From: JAAFHI01 sp039793685
Lineage (GTDB): Bacteria > Acidobacteriota > Blastocatellia > Chloracidobacteriales > Chloracidobacteriaceae
Direction: 5' to 3'
NCBI GenBank assembly: GCA_039793685.1
Contig: JBDRAL010000049.1
Coordinates: forward strand, 62,001 to 126,000
Length of the DNA stretch: 64,000 bases
Shown: positions 16,670-27,000 of the stretch, in pieces
Numbering within the stretch: the first letter of the stretch is position 1
Layout of the letters: every line of letters begins with the position of its first letter
Notes under the pieces: model-generated
What the model was told of the DNA's origin: nothing
Seen by the model: the letters and a program-made list of their open reading frames with translations, nothing else
Database searches by the model: none
Position numbers and translations under genes: made by a program

Positions 16670-18637
16670 ATGGAAAACCAGCGGACCATTCAGAATCGGT
16701 ATGTTTTGGAAAGAAAGCTCGGGGTCGGCGGGCTGGGAACCGTGTTTCTGGCACGGGATTACTTCGATTCGACGCATTCCGACCTGAGCCGACCGGTGGC
16801 CCTCAAGTTTCTCAAGGATCAGGCCACCGACTACATCCGCCGGAAGTTCGAACAGGAGAAGGAAGCGTTGTGCCGCATCCGTCACCCATTCGTGGTGGAG
16901 GTGCTCGACGCGGGGGTGCTTGAGGAAGGCATTCCCTGGTTCGCCATGCAGTATGTCGAAGGGCTGTCGCTGCGGGACGCCATCGCGCTGTACGCCAATG
17001 CCCGGTCGGGCCTCGACTTTCCCGTCGTGGGCCGCTGGATTCGACAGCTCGGGCAGGCGCTGGCCGCCGCCCACGCCGTCGGCGTTTTCCATCGCGACCT
17101 GAAACCCGAAAATATCGCGCTCCAGCAGGTCGGCGAATCGGAATACCAGATCAAAATCATTGATTTCGGCTTTGCGAAGGTTGAGGACTCGCTGTTCGAG
17201 GGGAGTTCGTCGAATCTCATTTCCGGAACGCCGAACTACATGGCCCCGGAGCAGCTTTTTGGAAGTACGACGCCCGCAAGCGACGTATTCACGCTCGGGG
17301 CGATTGCCTACGAGATGCTCACCGGCGCGACGCCGTTCCCGGTTTCAGGGGAGTCCCTTGCGGGAAAACTGGCGGAACTGGCCGAGCGACAGCAGCGGGG
17401 GCAGTTCATTCCGCCGGGGCGGTTGCGGGCCGACCTTCCGCCGGACGCCGACGAACTCATCCGCAAGAGCCTGAATTTCGATCCGGCGCAGCGTCCGGCG
17501 AGCGCGGATTTCTTCGGGGAGGAACTGGAACGTCTGCTGTGGGGCGCGGCGGCGCGAACGCCGCGTCCGACCAGAGAAGCGGGGGGCGTCCTTCGCCCGG
17601 CCCTCCCGCGGGCCGTGGAAAATACACTCGTGGAGCCGGGCGGCGCGCTCCCCATCGGGTCGCCCTTTTACATTGTCCGCGAAACCGACCGGCAACTGCT
17701 CGATGCGGTGAAGCGGCGCGACGGAATCATTCTGATTCAGGGCGCGCGGCAGATGGGCAAGACGTCCCTGCTCGCGCGGGGACTCAACGAGGCGCGGACG
17801 GCGTCGGTCAATGTGGTTTTTACCGATTTTCAGGTTCTGAGCGCGCAGGTTCTGGTTTCCGCCGAGGCGTTTTACAAGGAAATCCTTGCGTTGCTGGTGG
17901 ACGCGCTCGATCTCGACATCGATCTCAACGCCGCGTGGCGACCGGAACGCGGCCCGGCGCTCAATTTCGAACGGGTTCTCAGGCGGGAAATCCTCCAAAA
18001 ACTCGACGCGCCGCTGGTGTGGGGCATCGACGAGGCGGACCGGCTCTTCGGCGGCCTGATTGCCAACGAGGTCTTCGGCCTTTTCCGGTCGTGGCACAAC
18101 GAACGGGTGGTCAATCCCGATTGTCCGTGGAGTCGGCTGACCATGCTGATTTCCTACGCCACGGAAGCCCATCTGTTCATCACGGATCTGAATCAATCGC
18201 CGTTCAATACCGGGACGCGCGTTTATCTGAACGACTTCACGCCCGAACAGGTGAGCGATCTCAACGAACGGTACGGCAATCCGCTGCCCGACCGGGATCG
18301 GCTGGATCGGTTTTACCGGCTGACGGGCGGACAGCCGTATCTGACGCAGAAAGGACTGTATGAACTCGCGCGACAGCGGTTTACCCCGGAGACGTTGTTC
18401 GAGCGGGCGGAGATGGAGGAAGGACCGTACGGCGAACACCTTCGACGTCTGGCGCTTTCGCTGCGACAGGAACCCACCTTCATCGAGGCGATCCGGACGG
18501 TTCTCCGGGGAGACGGGGTTCTGCCTCAGAACGTGTTTTATCTTTTGCGGAGTTCCAGTGTCCTGACCGGCGATTCACCCGCGACCGCCGGATTGCGATG
18601 CGAACTCTATCGCCGGTATCTTCAAAAAATAGTGTAG
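16670..18637 (+). CDS. Ser/Thr protein kinase fused to an AAA/STAND-type ATPase, paralogue 2
   Basis: 655 residues, same architecture as the preceding gene. Kinase motifs: GVGGLG, ALKFLKD, HRDLKPEN, IDFGFAK and MAPEQ. ATPase motifs: GARQMGKTS, VWGIDEADRLF and ITDLNQSPFNTG, then LTGGQPYLTQKG. It lacks the Pro-rich N-terminal extension of its neighbour. It arose by tandem duplication, and the pair diverged well beyond recent copies. The two genes are separated only by the MITE-like element, so they may share a transcript. Confidence 0.88.
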   Translation: MENQRTIQNRYVLERKLGVGGLGTVFLARDYFDSTHSDLSRPVALKFLKDQATDYIRRKFEQEKEALCRIRHPFVVEVLDAGVLEEGIPWFAMQYVEGLSLRDAIALYANARSGLDFPVVGRWIRQLGQALAAAHAVGVFHRDLKPENIALQQVGESEYQIKIIDFGFAKVEDSLFEGSSSNLISGTPNYMAPEQLFGSTTPASDVFTLGAIAYEMLTGATPFPVSGESLAGKLAELAERQQRGQFIPPGRLRADLPPDADELIRKSLNFDPAQRPASADFFGEELERLLWGAAARTPRPTREAGGVLRPALPRAVENTLVEPGGALPIGSPFYIVRETDRQLLDAVKRRDGIILIQGARQMGKTSLLARGLNEARTASVNVVFTDFQVLSAQVLVSAEAFYKEILALLVDALDLDIDLNAAWRPERGPALNFERVLRREILQKLDAPLVWGIDEADRLFGGLIANEVFGLFRSWHNERVVNPDCPWSRLTMLISYATEAHLFITDLNQSPFNTGTRVYLNDFTPEQVSDLNERYGNPLPDRDRLDRFYRLTGGQPYLTQKGLYELARQRFTPETLFERAEMEEGPYGEHLRRLALSLRQEPTFIEAIRTVLRGDGVLPQNVFYLLRSSSVLTGDSPATAGLRCELYRRYLQKIV

Positions 18638-18640
18638 GCG

Positions 18641-18788
18641 TTCAGAGTCACCCGCTTCAGCGGGGAAAAGTCGTGGAAGGCGGCCGCTTTTCTCGGAAAA
18701 ATCAGGCTTTTACCGCGTTTTCCGCTGAGAGTCGCGGCAAAAGGACGGAATTTCGAAATTTATCCCCGCTGAAGCGGGAGACTCTGAA
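18641..18788. mobile_element. MITE-like element, copy 2, 26-bp terminal inverted repeats
   Basis: Terminal inverted repeats 18641-18666 and 18763-18788 match at 25 of 26 positions. Length is 148 bp, one base different from copy 1. It lies in the equivalent place, directly after the stop of a kinase-ATPase gene. Confidence 0.8.
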
Positions 18789-18831
18789 CCGTTACGAAAA
18801 TTCTTTCTTCGCGCATTCGGAGTAAGCCGAC

Positions 18832-21800
18832 ATGACCGAATCGACGGTCGGGTTTTACGTCATCGGCGGGACGTTGCAGGAAACCGCCGGCAGCTATGTG
18901 ACGCGCCGCGCGGACGACGAACTGTTCACCGGGCTGAAGGCCGGGGAGTTCTGTTACGTCCTGACCTCGCGGCAGATGGGCAAATCTTCCCTGATGATCC
19001 GGACATCCCGACGACTTCAGGCGGAAGGCGTCACGACGGTCATTCTCGATCTGACGCGGCTGGGCCAGAACCTTTCCGCCGAACAGTGGTATCTGGGACT
19101 TTTGAACCTCGTCGGCGAGCGCATCGGCATCGAGGACGAACTTGAAGACTACTGGTTCGCGGAAAAGAACAAGGGACCGTGGGTGAAGTGGTCCACCGCA
19201 TTGCGCGACATCGTCATGAAGAAGGTGCCGGGACCGCTCGTGCTGCTGGTGGATGAAATCGACGTGGTACGGAGCCTTCCCTTCTCGACGGACGAGTTTT
19301 TCGCGGGCATTCGCGAGTTTTACAACCGGCGAACGCAGGACCCCGACCTGCACCGACTGAGCTTCGCCCTGTTCGGCGTGGCCACGCCTTCAGACCTGAT
19401 CCGCGATACCCGACTGACGCCGTTCAACATCGGCAAACGCATCGAACTGACCGATTTCACCGAAAACGAGGCGCGACCGCTCGCGAGCGGCCTTGGAAAC
19501 GGGACCGGCGAGAAGCTGTTGCGGCGGGTACTGCACTGGACGGGCGGACACCCCTACCTGACGCAGCGGCTCTGCCGTGAAGTGGCGCAAAACCTCCCGC
19601 TCCATTCCGGGAAAGACGTGGACCGGCTGTGCCGTGAGCTTTTTCTTTCGCCACAGGCGCGGGTTCAGGACGACAACCTGCTGTTTGTCCGCGAGCGTCT
19701 GCTCCGGAGCGAAGTCGAACTGGCCGGGTTGCTCGATTTGTACGGTCAGGTGCGCCGCGGCAAAACCCCGCCGGATGAAGAAAACAATCCGATTATCGGC
19801 GTGTTGAAGCTTTCGGGCATTGTCCGCCCGGTCAACGGTCGGCTGGTGGGACGCAACCGGATTTATGAAGAAGTGTTCGATTCGGAATGGGTCGAACTTA
19901 ACATGCCGGAAGCCGAGTTGCGCCGTCAGAAAGCCGCGCTGCGGAAAGGTCGGTTGCAGGTGGCCACGGCGGCGCTCGTGGTGCTGCTGGTGATGGGCAT
20001 TCTTTCGACGGTGGCGCTCGTGCAGCGCAATCGGGCCGTCACGTCGGAAAGGAATCTTCAGGCGCAGACCCGTCGCATCGAGGAAACGCAGGCGTCACTG
20101 CTGTTCCAGCGCGGCATCAAGGAAGCCTTCGAAGGCAACCAGATGCGGGCGGCCTGCTGGCTCAATGAAGCCTACCGGTTTCGGATGGAACGCAATCTCG
20201 GCGACCTGACGAGCCTGCGGTTCGTCCTGGGCGAAACGATGAAGGCGTTTGATGCCCAGCGGATGACGCTCCGCGGCCATACCGACATGATCAACGGGGT
20301 CACCTTCACCCCCGATGGTCGCCGAATCGTCACCTGTGGCGAGGATCCGGCGGTTCGGTTCTGGGACAGTCGGACCGGGCGGGAACTCAAGCGCTTCGAA
20401 GGTCATTCCAAAGGCGTGAAATCGGTCGCGGTTTCCCCTGACGGACGGTTCATCGCGACGGGAAGCCGGGATCTGACGATTCGCCTCCTGGATGCCGCGA
20501 CCGGCGCCGAATTGAAGCAATTTCAAGGACATACGAACACGGTCCACACGGTGGCATTTTCCCCCGACGGCAAACACCTTGTCTCGACGAGTTGGGACAA
20601 GACGGCGCGAATCTGGAACGTCGAGACCGGGAGTCTGGAAAAAACGCTGGTCGGACATTCAGGAAGGGTCTATCCCGCCTGCTACTCGCCTGACGGGAAG
20701 CGCATCGCCACCGGTTCGGCCGATCAGACCTGCATCATCTGGGACGCGGCGAGCGGCGCCCAGCTCACAAAACTGGAAGGTCACACCGACTTCATTCTGG
20801 CAGTCGCCTTCTCGCCTGACGGTCGGCGGATCGTGAGCGGGAGTTTCGACCAGACGGCCAAACTATGGGATGCCACGAGCGGCGTCCTCCTCGGCCAACT
20901 GTTCGGAACCGGCGAAATGTTCGAATGCGCCGCTTTTTCACCGGACGGAAAGAAGATCGCGACCGGCGGGGCCGACAAGGTGGTACGGGTCTGGAATGCC
21001 CGGACCGGGGTTGAAATCGAGCGGTTCGAAGGTCATGCGAGCGGCATCAACGCCGTTGCGTTCTCGCCGGACGGCAAGGTACTGGCCAGTTCAAGTACCG
21101 ACAAAACGACGCGACTCTGGAATCTTGGAAAATCCGAGGCGTCAACCCGACTTGAAGGCCATCAAGGATGGATTCAGGCCATCGCCTTTTCGCCCGATGG
21201 CGAAAGAATCGTTTCGGGAAGCCGCGACTTGACGGCACGGGTCTGGGAGCTTGGTGGCGCGAGCCAAAGCCTTACCCTCAACTCCAAAGGCATTTTTTTC
21301 GCCTGCGCATTTTCACCCGATGGCCGGTGGATTGCCGCCGGTGGCGACAACGACGTCAAACTGTGGGACGCCCGGACCGGGAAGGAACTCAGACAGTTTC
21401 CGGGAGAGGGTAAAAGCAATCTCGGAATTGCGTTTTCACCCGACGGGAAACTGCTCGCGACCTGCGGTTCGGATGGTTCCGCCGCCCTGTGGGATGTCGA
21501 AACCGGAAGGATCGCGAAAAAACTGGAGGGTCACTCCGAAATGGTGCTCTGCATCCGTTTTTCTCCGGACGGACACACCGTCGTCACCGGGGGAGCGGAC
21601 CGGACGACGCGCTTGTGGGACGTGGCAACCAGTCGTGAACTGAAGCGGTTCGAGGGACATCTGGATTCGGTTTACTCGGTGGCCTTTTCACCTGACGGGC
21701 AACGCCTCGCCACCGGCAGCGGCGACCTGACGGCCCGGGTCTGGAATATTTCAACCGGGGCCGAAATGACCCGTCTCGAAGGCCATTCCGGCCCGATTCA

Positions 21801-22095
21801 AACCGTCGCCTTTTCGCCGGACGGTCGTCTGATTGCCACCGGCGGCAAGGACAAATATGTGTCTCTCTGGGAAAGCGAAACCGGGATTGAAGTCTTCCGG
21901 CTGAAAGGCTACGAGTCCACCATCAAATCACTTGCCTTTTCGCCCGATGGAACACGCCTGGCCACGGGCGGTGACGACCGCGACGTCCGGATATGGAATC
22001 TCGTGCCGGAGAAGCGGTCTCCGGAGGAAATCGGAACGGTGATCGAGTTGCAAGGTCCCTTCCGGTTTTATCAGGGACGAGTCATTTTGAAGTAA
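18832..22095 (+). CDS. AAA/STAND ATPase with a membrane segment and 14 WD40 repeats
   Basis: 1087 residues. The N-terminal AAA_35-like ATPase has Walker A TSRQMGKSS and Walker B LLVDEIDVV, then FNIGKRIELTDF and WTGGHPYLTQRL shared with the two kinase fusions. A single hydrophobic segment (about 378-398) and a charged coiled stretch follow. Then come 14 WD40 repeats, counted by their SPDG turns, enough for two seven-bladed propellers. This is the layout of STAND-type sensors, with WD40 as the ligand or partner binding part. It is the third member of a cluster whose other two members pair the same ATPase with kinases. Confidence 0.9.
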   Translation: MTESTVGFYVIGGTLQETAGSYVTRRADDELFTGLKAGEFCYVLTSRQMGKSSLMIRTSRRLQAEGVTTVILDLTRLGQNLSAEQWYLGLLNLVGERIGIEDELEDYWFAEKNKGPWVKWSTALRDIVMKKVPGPLVLLVDEIDVVRSLPFSTDEFFAGIREFYNRRTQDPDLHRLSFALFGVATPSDLIRDTRLTPFNIGKRIELTDFTENEARPLASGLGNGTGEKLLRRVLHWTGGHPYLTQRLCREVAQNLPLHSGKDVDRLCRELFLSPQARVQDDNLLFVRERLLRSEVELAGLLDLYGQVRRGKTPPDEENNPIIGVLKLSGIVRPVNGRLVGRNRIYEEVFDSEWVELNMPEAELRRQKAALRKGRLQVATAALVVLLVMGILSTVALVQRNRAVTSERNLQAQTRRIEETQASLLFQRGIKEAFEGNQMRAACWLNEAYRFRMERNLGDLTSLRFVLGETMKAFDAQRMTLRGHTDMINGVTFTPDGRRIVTCGEDPAVRFWDSRTGRELKRFEGHSKGVKSVAVSPDGRFIATGSRDLTIRLLDAATGAELKQFQGHTNTVHTVAFSPDGKHLVSTSWDKTARIWNVETGSLEKTLVGHSGRVYPACYSPDGKRIATGSADQTCIIWDAASGAQLTKLEGHTDFILAVAFSPDGRRIVSGSFDQTAKLWDATSGVLLGQLFGTGEMFECAAFSPDGKKIATGGADKVVRVWNARTGVEIERFEGHASGINAVAFSPDGKVLASSSTDKTTRLWNLGKSEASTRLEGHQGWIQAIAFSPDGERIVSGSRDLTARVWELGGASQSLTLNSKGIFFACAFSPDGRWIAAGGDNDVKLWDARTGKELRQFPGEGKSNLGIAFSPDGKLLATCGSDGSAALWDVETGRIAKKLEGHSEMVLCIRFSPDGHTVVTGGADRTTRLWDVATSRELKRFEGHLDSVYSVAFSPDGQRLATGSGDLTARVWNISTGAEMTRLEGHSGPIQTVAFSPDGRLIATGGKDKYVSLWESETGIEVFRLKGYESTIKSLAFSPDGTRLATGGDDRDVRIWNLVPEKRSPEEIGTVIELQGPFRFYQGRVILK

Positions 22096-22200
22096 TTGAG
22101 AATGGAGAATTGAGAATTCCAAAAGGCAACTGACCTGAAATCACGCCTCGCCCCCATCAATCACTTCACATTCTCAACTCTCAATTCTCAACTCTCAATT
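22093..22200. repeat. Inverted pair of AATTGAG heptamer arrays
   Basis: The left arm 22093-22120 (AATTGAGAATGGAG type) contains the stop codon of the WD40 gene. The right arm 22169-22200 (CTCAATT type, about four copies) is its reverse complement. The spacer is 48 bp. Confidence 0.8.
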
Positions 22201-22463
22201 GGGGTTGTCGGGCTTTCCTTTTGGCGCGTCATCGGTTAGGTTCTTCCAGCCAACACACACTCAGTCCAGTTTTCATGAGAATCTTCTCAAACTCGGGGCG
22301 CGGACATCGTTTCGCGGAGTTCGAGCAGCCGTACGTTTGAGAAACAGTCTCATGCCGACGTTCAACCGATCGCGCTTTCCGTCTTTCGGTGAAAGCGGGG
22401 AGCCGTATTTTCCCTGAAGGGGGCGGGAATTGACCGAATTCCCGGAACAGGAGGCTTTGCGCA
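22201..22463. other. Intergenic leader with possible RNA structure
   Basis: TGAGAATCTTCTCAAA (from about 22275) and TTTGAGAAACAGTCTCA (about 22335-22352) are roughly complementary, and GGGAATT/AATTCCC lies near 22429-22445. AGGAGG precedes the next start. No gene is supported here. Confidence 0.35.
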
Positions 22464-23195
22464 ATGACCAAAGAGGTTCAGATTCAACCGCATACGTCAA
22501 CGGATTACGCTGCGCTGTCGCCCTTGCGCGACATGACTGACGCTGAAGTGAAATGTCTCGACGAACTGGGAGCGTTTCTCGTGTCGAACGACCTGCACGG
22601 GCGTTTCGCCGTGTCGCTGCTCCACCGTCATTTCGCGGTATCCGACAACGAATTGTTCATCGAGTCGCCGCTCGGGGATGTCGTCACCGTGCAGCCGGTG
22701 TCAAAGGACGGACTCGACGAATCATCCCTGACGCCGATCAACTGCCGGTTTGTTCAAAACGCCGCCGGTGACGTCATTCAGATGACCGGCCTCGAATATG
22801 CCGCGACGGCCGACCTCGCCGGTACCGCTCCGATCTCGGAGGGCGACGGTGAAAGCCTCGCCGCCCTGCGCGACATCCTCGCCCGCAACAACGCGGTCGA
22901 CACGTTCGGCGTGATGTTGCGCCACGATTCACTCGCCTATCGCCCGGACCGGATTTGGGCGGAGTCGAACGAACACGCCAACCGGGTCAGTACGAACCAG
23001 CTCGTCGCCCCCGAAGCCCTCACTGACGCGGTCGATACCGTCTGGATTTGGGAAGGATTTGAGGAAACGGGCATCCTCCAGGCAGCCCGCCACACGTTGA
23101 AAGCCTGCAACAACCGCAAAACCTGCGAAACCGAGCCGGAACCGGGCGAACAGCCCACGCCGACCCCCGATCCGGAACCGGAGCCGGGGAACTAG
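22464..23195 (+). CDS. Uncharacterised soluble protein with acidic Pro-rich tail
   Basis: 243 residues, no signal peptide or membrane segment, strong AGGAGG ribosome-binding site. The family is not recognised. The body is mixed alpha/beta (HRHFAVSDNELFIESP). The C-terminus, after a Cys pair (KACNNRKTC), is a low-complexity Pro/Glu/Thr tail (PTPTPDPEPEPGN). Its TAG stop begins a heptamer array. Confidence 0.7.
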   Translation: MTKEVQIQPHTSTDYAALSPLRDMTDAEVKCLDELGAFLVSNDLHGRFAVSLLHRHFAVSDNELFIESPLGDVVTVQPVSKDGLDESSLTPINCRFVQNAAGDVIQMTGLEYAATADLAGTAPISEGDGESLAALRDILARNNAVDTFGVMLRHDSLAYRPDRIWAESNEHANRVSTNQLVAPEALTDAVDTVWIWEGFEETGILQAARHTLKACNNRKTCETEPEPGEQPTPTPDPEPEPGN

Positions 23196-23284
23196 CGGTT
23201 AGTGATTAGTGGTTAGTAGTTAGTGGAGACGAACGCCGACTTCTCGCTGCTTTCCACTGACGATTGGCAACGAACCACTGGCAA
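23193..23284. repeat. Inverted pair of GTTAGTG heptamer arrays
   Basis: The left arm 23193-23227 (GGTTAGTGATTAGTGG type) starts with the stop codon of the upstream gene. The right arm 23254-23284 (CCACTGACGATTGG type) is its degenerate reverse complement. Confidence 0.7.
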
Positions 23285-23290
23285 ACACAA

Positions 23291-23333
23291 AAAGGAACGG
23301 GGCGCGATGCGAGTCACGCCCCGTTCCTTTTTT
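23291..23333. terminator. Strong bidirectional terminator with CGATGCGAGT loop
   Basis: A long stem AAAGGAACGGGGCG pairs with CGCCCCGTTCCTTT, followed by T residues. The loop region (CGATGCGAGTC on this strand) recurs, as its reverse complement, in the terminators at 23981 and 27675. Confidence 0.9.
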
Positions 23334-23358
23334 CCCGCCGAGGCGGCACTGCATAACA

Positions 23359-23874
23359 TCAGTTGATAAGCTTGATAATGACGTGTCCGGCTACGGGAAG
23401 TATTGCGACGCCCTTCGAAAATAGAGATTGAGCACCAGACGAAAAACGGTGACCTCTCATTAAAGCTGTTTCACCAGTATGGGGATTCATTGCTTTTGCC
23501 CCACTGAACGTAGCTGACCGAATTGATTTCGCCGCGAGTTTCCATCGTTTCATCGCATCATTGTTCTCGGTCATAGCCCATAGCCAAGATTCAGCTAGGC
23601 CCTGATGGCTGAGTTGACCAATCTCAAAAACAAGACAGTCAGGATTGATACGACGAAAGTCGCTTATAGATCGGGCACTGATGTTTGGTGGCGATAGAGT
23701 AAAGATAACTGCTTTACAATCAGTCAGATTAAATTCTTTCTCTTCAACCAGGTGAAATTTTAACGGCGCCTCGCTAACCAGTGTAACAAATACACTTGGG
23801 TCATAGAGTAGACCAGCAAGAAGGATGGGTATTTCCTCAGGAAGTATATGAAGTTGTAACGATAGTTTTCTCAT
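23359..23874 (-). CDS. Uncharacterised low-G+C protein
   Basis: 171 residues of unknown family, no signal peptide. Its base composition is visibly more AT-rich than all neighbours and codon choice differs, which suggests horizontal acquisition. It lies between two terminators sharing the same loop sequence (23291-23333 and 23981-24016). The C-terminus (RGHRFSSGAQSLF, then GVAILPVAG) has a hydrophobic stretch. No function is proposed. Confidence 0.65.
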   Translation of the reverse strand: MRKLSLQLHILPEEIPILLAGLLYDPSVFVTLVSEAPLKFHLVEEKEFNLTDCKAVIFTLSPPNISARSISDFRRINPDCLVFEIGQLSHQGLAESWLWAMTENNDAMKRWKLAAKSIRSATFSGAKAMNPHTGETALMRGHRFSSGAQSLFSKGVAILPVAGHVIIKLIN

Positions 23875-23980
23875 CGGTCGTAAGGGGAAAAATCTGTTTT
23901 AACTCCAGCCTTGTTAAGGTCGTCCATCGCGTCCAGTTCACGAGGGACGGGTGTACTATCCACTTTAGTCCTACCAATGA

Positions 23981-24016
23981 AACGGGGCGCGACTCGCATC
24001 GCGCCCCGTTCGTTTT
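23981..24016. terminator. Terminator with CGACTCGCATCG loop
   Basis: AACGGGGCG pairs with CGCCCCGTT around CGACTCGCATCG. It lies downstream of the minus-strand secreted-protein gene and upstream of the low-G+C gene. A small CCGCCGAAGCGG-type hairpin follows at about 24020. Confidence 0.85.
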
Positions 24017-24039
24017 GTGTTCCGCCGAAGCGGAAAGGG

Positions 24040-27000
24040 TTAGCGCTTCTTCGCCGCGCGGTCACTCGCGTTGACCGCTTCGGAAGCGTTTCCGGACGGT
24101 GCAACCTTCGTGACCGCAAGGCTGTTATCGAACGCATTCGGCGCCACGTCGAAGCCGAGCGGCGCGGCGGCCGATTTCTCGACCGACTGGCGCTGACCGA
24201 CACCCGTGTTCACGCCAAGCACGTTGAACAGGAAGCGCAACCGACGCACCGACGGAATCGCAATCGTGAACGTCACATTCACCGACTGCCCCGGCAGCAG
24301 CGATACCGGCGTCGAAACCGTCTGGATTGCACCCACCAGACCACCCGACGTACAGGTCGCGCCGTCGGCGCTGATCAGACGGAACGGCACCGCCGGCGCG
24401 GTTCCGTTCGCTTCACGCAGTTCCGTCACCTGGAACGCCGGATTCTGAAGCGTCGTCGTTCCCGTGTTCGTCAGCGTTGCGTTCAACACGAGGTCGTTCG
24501 AGTAGCCCTGAGCGCCGCAGGTCGGCGCATTCACGCTCTGCCCCGTCACCGCGAGGCTCACGTTCGAGTTGACCACCGCCTGCGTGAACGGCGCGCCACC
24601 CGCGCAGGACCCCGTCACGAGACCAGTCACGGTCAGCGTATAGGTGCCGCACGCGGCGCTCCCGGCCGGGTTGACTTCACTCACGACCAGCGTGAAGGAC
24701 TGCCGCGCCGGAATCGTGACCGAGAAGGTCGTTCCGGCCACGCTGTTGGCAGCCACGCCCCGGTCGGCGCGCCAGTTGTCGAGAATGTTCGCCGGGTTGA
24801 ACGTCGGGTAATAGACCGCGCTGAACTGGTCCTGTCCGGCAGCGGTGCAAGTGGTCGCGTGATTGATCGACACGCAAATCGGGGTCGATCCGGGATTCTG
24901 GAAAGTGTAGGCATCGTAGCGCCGTGCCCCGGCGGCACCGGCATGCCCAAGCGAGGTTTTCTGATTCGCGCAGGTCGAAGCGACACCGTCCCGGTTCAGC
25001 CGGAACCCGGTAGCGGAAGTCACGCCGGTGGTCGCGGTGTACAAGGCATTCGCCGCCGGCGCGGTGCCGTCGAGCGTTTCATTGATGATGAGGGTTGACG
25101 CATTCGCGGTGGTCGTCGGCCCGACGCCGGTCTGGAACGTCAGGGTCTGTGAACCGCCGTTGGAGGTGACGTTCAGGGTGAAGTCGATCAACCCGCCGCA
25201 GGGGAAGCCCGGCGCGAGCTGAAAACCGAAGGGAACGGCGGGCGTGGCGCTTCCGCCGACCGAAATGCCGGGATACGCCTTGTTGGCCCCGCTGAGAATC
25301 GTGACGCCGGGAGTGGACGTGGTGAGCGTCGCCGTGATGCCAGAAGCGTCGGCCGTCCCGAGGTTTCTCAGCGGAACGGTCAGCGCGGCAACTTCACCGG
25401 CTTCCACCGCGCCATTGTTGTTGCTGACGTTGGTGTTCGACTCGGCGGAGGTCACCGTTCCGAGATACAGCACGGGCGCGTTCGCCTCGGCGGAGAAACG
25501 GCCCCACGCCGTTCCGTAACGGCCATCCTGAAACGTCGCCGTGACCGTGCCGCGGGAGATGGAGTGCTGGTTATAGACCCAGAACGAATCATCCGTCGGA
25601 TCGACGGCGATTCCCGAATAATCTCCCCACCGGTTGTTCGTGGCGCCGAACTGGCGGAAGTAGTAATCGGTCCCGCTCCGCAGAATGGACGGGGCCTGCG
25701 TCGTTCCGGCCGGGTCGGTCGCGCGACGCGACGTGTAGGCCGAACTCGGGAAAATGCTCGGCGCGGAAATGGAAAATCCGATGGCGAGACTTCCGACGGA
25801 ATTGACGCTCACCGACGGGAAGTAGGTGAACGCGCCGGGGGCGATTTCCTCGCCGCCGATGATTCCGGTATCGACCAGCGTCGGCGCGGCGAAGTCGGAA
25901 ACGTTGACCTGCCACCAGCGAACCGTCACCTGACCGGCATCCGGCCCGGTCGTCGGAAGGAACGGCGCGGCCAGTGAAATGACGTTGTTGCGGAAAATCG
26001 GGTGATTCGACACGCGGCGGTCGTTGGTCGCCACGCGAACGCCGTTGCTGCGCTGGAACGTCGTGGGCAACGCGACGTTGGTCGCTTCAATATCGCCCAG
26101 CGCGACGAACCGTCCGGTGAACACCGGCGTCGTCAGCGGATTCTCGATCTGAATCGCGCCGAGAAATTCGTTGGTCCCGTCGCTCAACCCGGAATACTGC
26201 ATCAGGTAGGTCCCGACCGTGCCCGGCGTCGATCCATAGATGATCGCGGGTTGCGCGGTGGTCGCGACCGCGCCGTCGCCGCCGGCCGTGGTGATCGGGT
26301 CATAGATCGCGTTGGTCGGCGTTCCGCCCGTATAGAACGGTGTCTTCGGAATGATCCACAAACGGACGCCGCCAAATGCCCCCCCGGTCACCCGGAACAT
26401 GTTCCCGGTGATGTAAATCGCCTGCGAATCGACGGCGAATCCCGGAAAGTCGAACCAGGTGTTGTTGCCGGCAATCGTCACGTTGCTGGCGAACTGGTAG
26501 TAAAACCAGCCGTCATTGGGATCGCTCGTCTGCGACACGGCCAGATACACGCGCGAGGCAGCCGAAGCCGCGCCCGAAATCGTGATGACCACGAAACGGT
26601 TGGCCTGCGTGTCATACAGCACCTTCGGGTCGAAGGTGGCATCGGCGGGCGCGACATAGCCGGGCGGCAGCGTCGCGGGCGTAAAGAACGCACGCAGACT
26701 CTGCTGGTTCTGACGAACGCCGGCCTTGGTATACCACTCGATCGTGCAGTTGATGACGTTGACGACATGGCCGGGACCGGCCGCGCCGTCGCAGTCCGGC
26801 GGAATGAAGAGGCCGCCCGCGTTGGTCGCGGCGTTGGTCGCGAAATCGGCCGCGTCGAAACTGGTCGTCAGGACCGGCGCCTGCGGTTGCGGGTCTTGCG
26901 CGACCCCGAAATCCACTTCCATCTTCGGCGCGGCGGCAGGCTTGGCCGCCACGGCGGCGGGCTGGGTCACAGGCTGCGCGCTGACCGCCGACTTCGCCTT

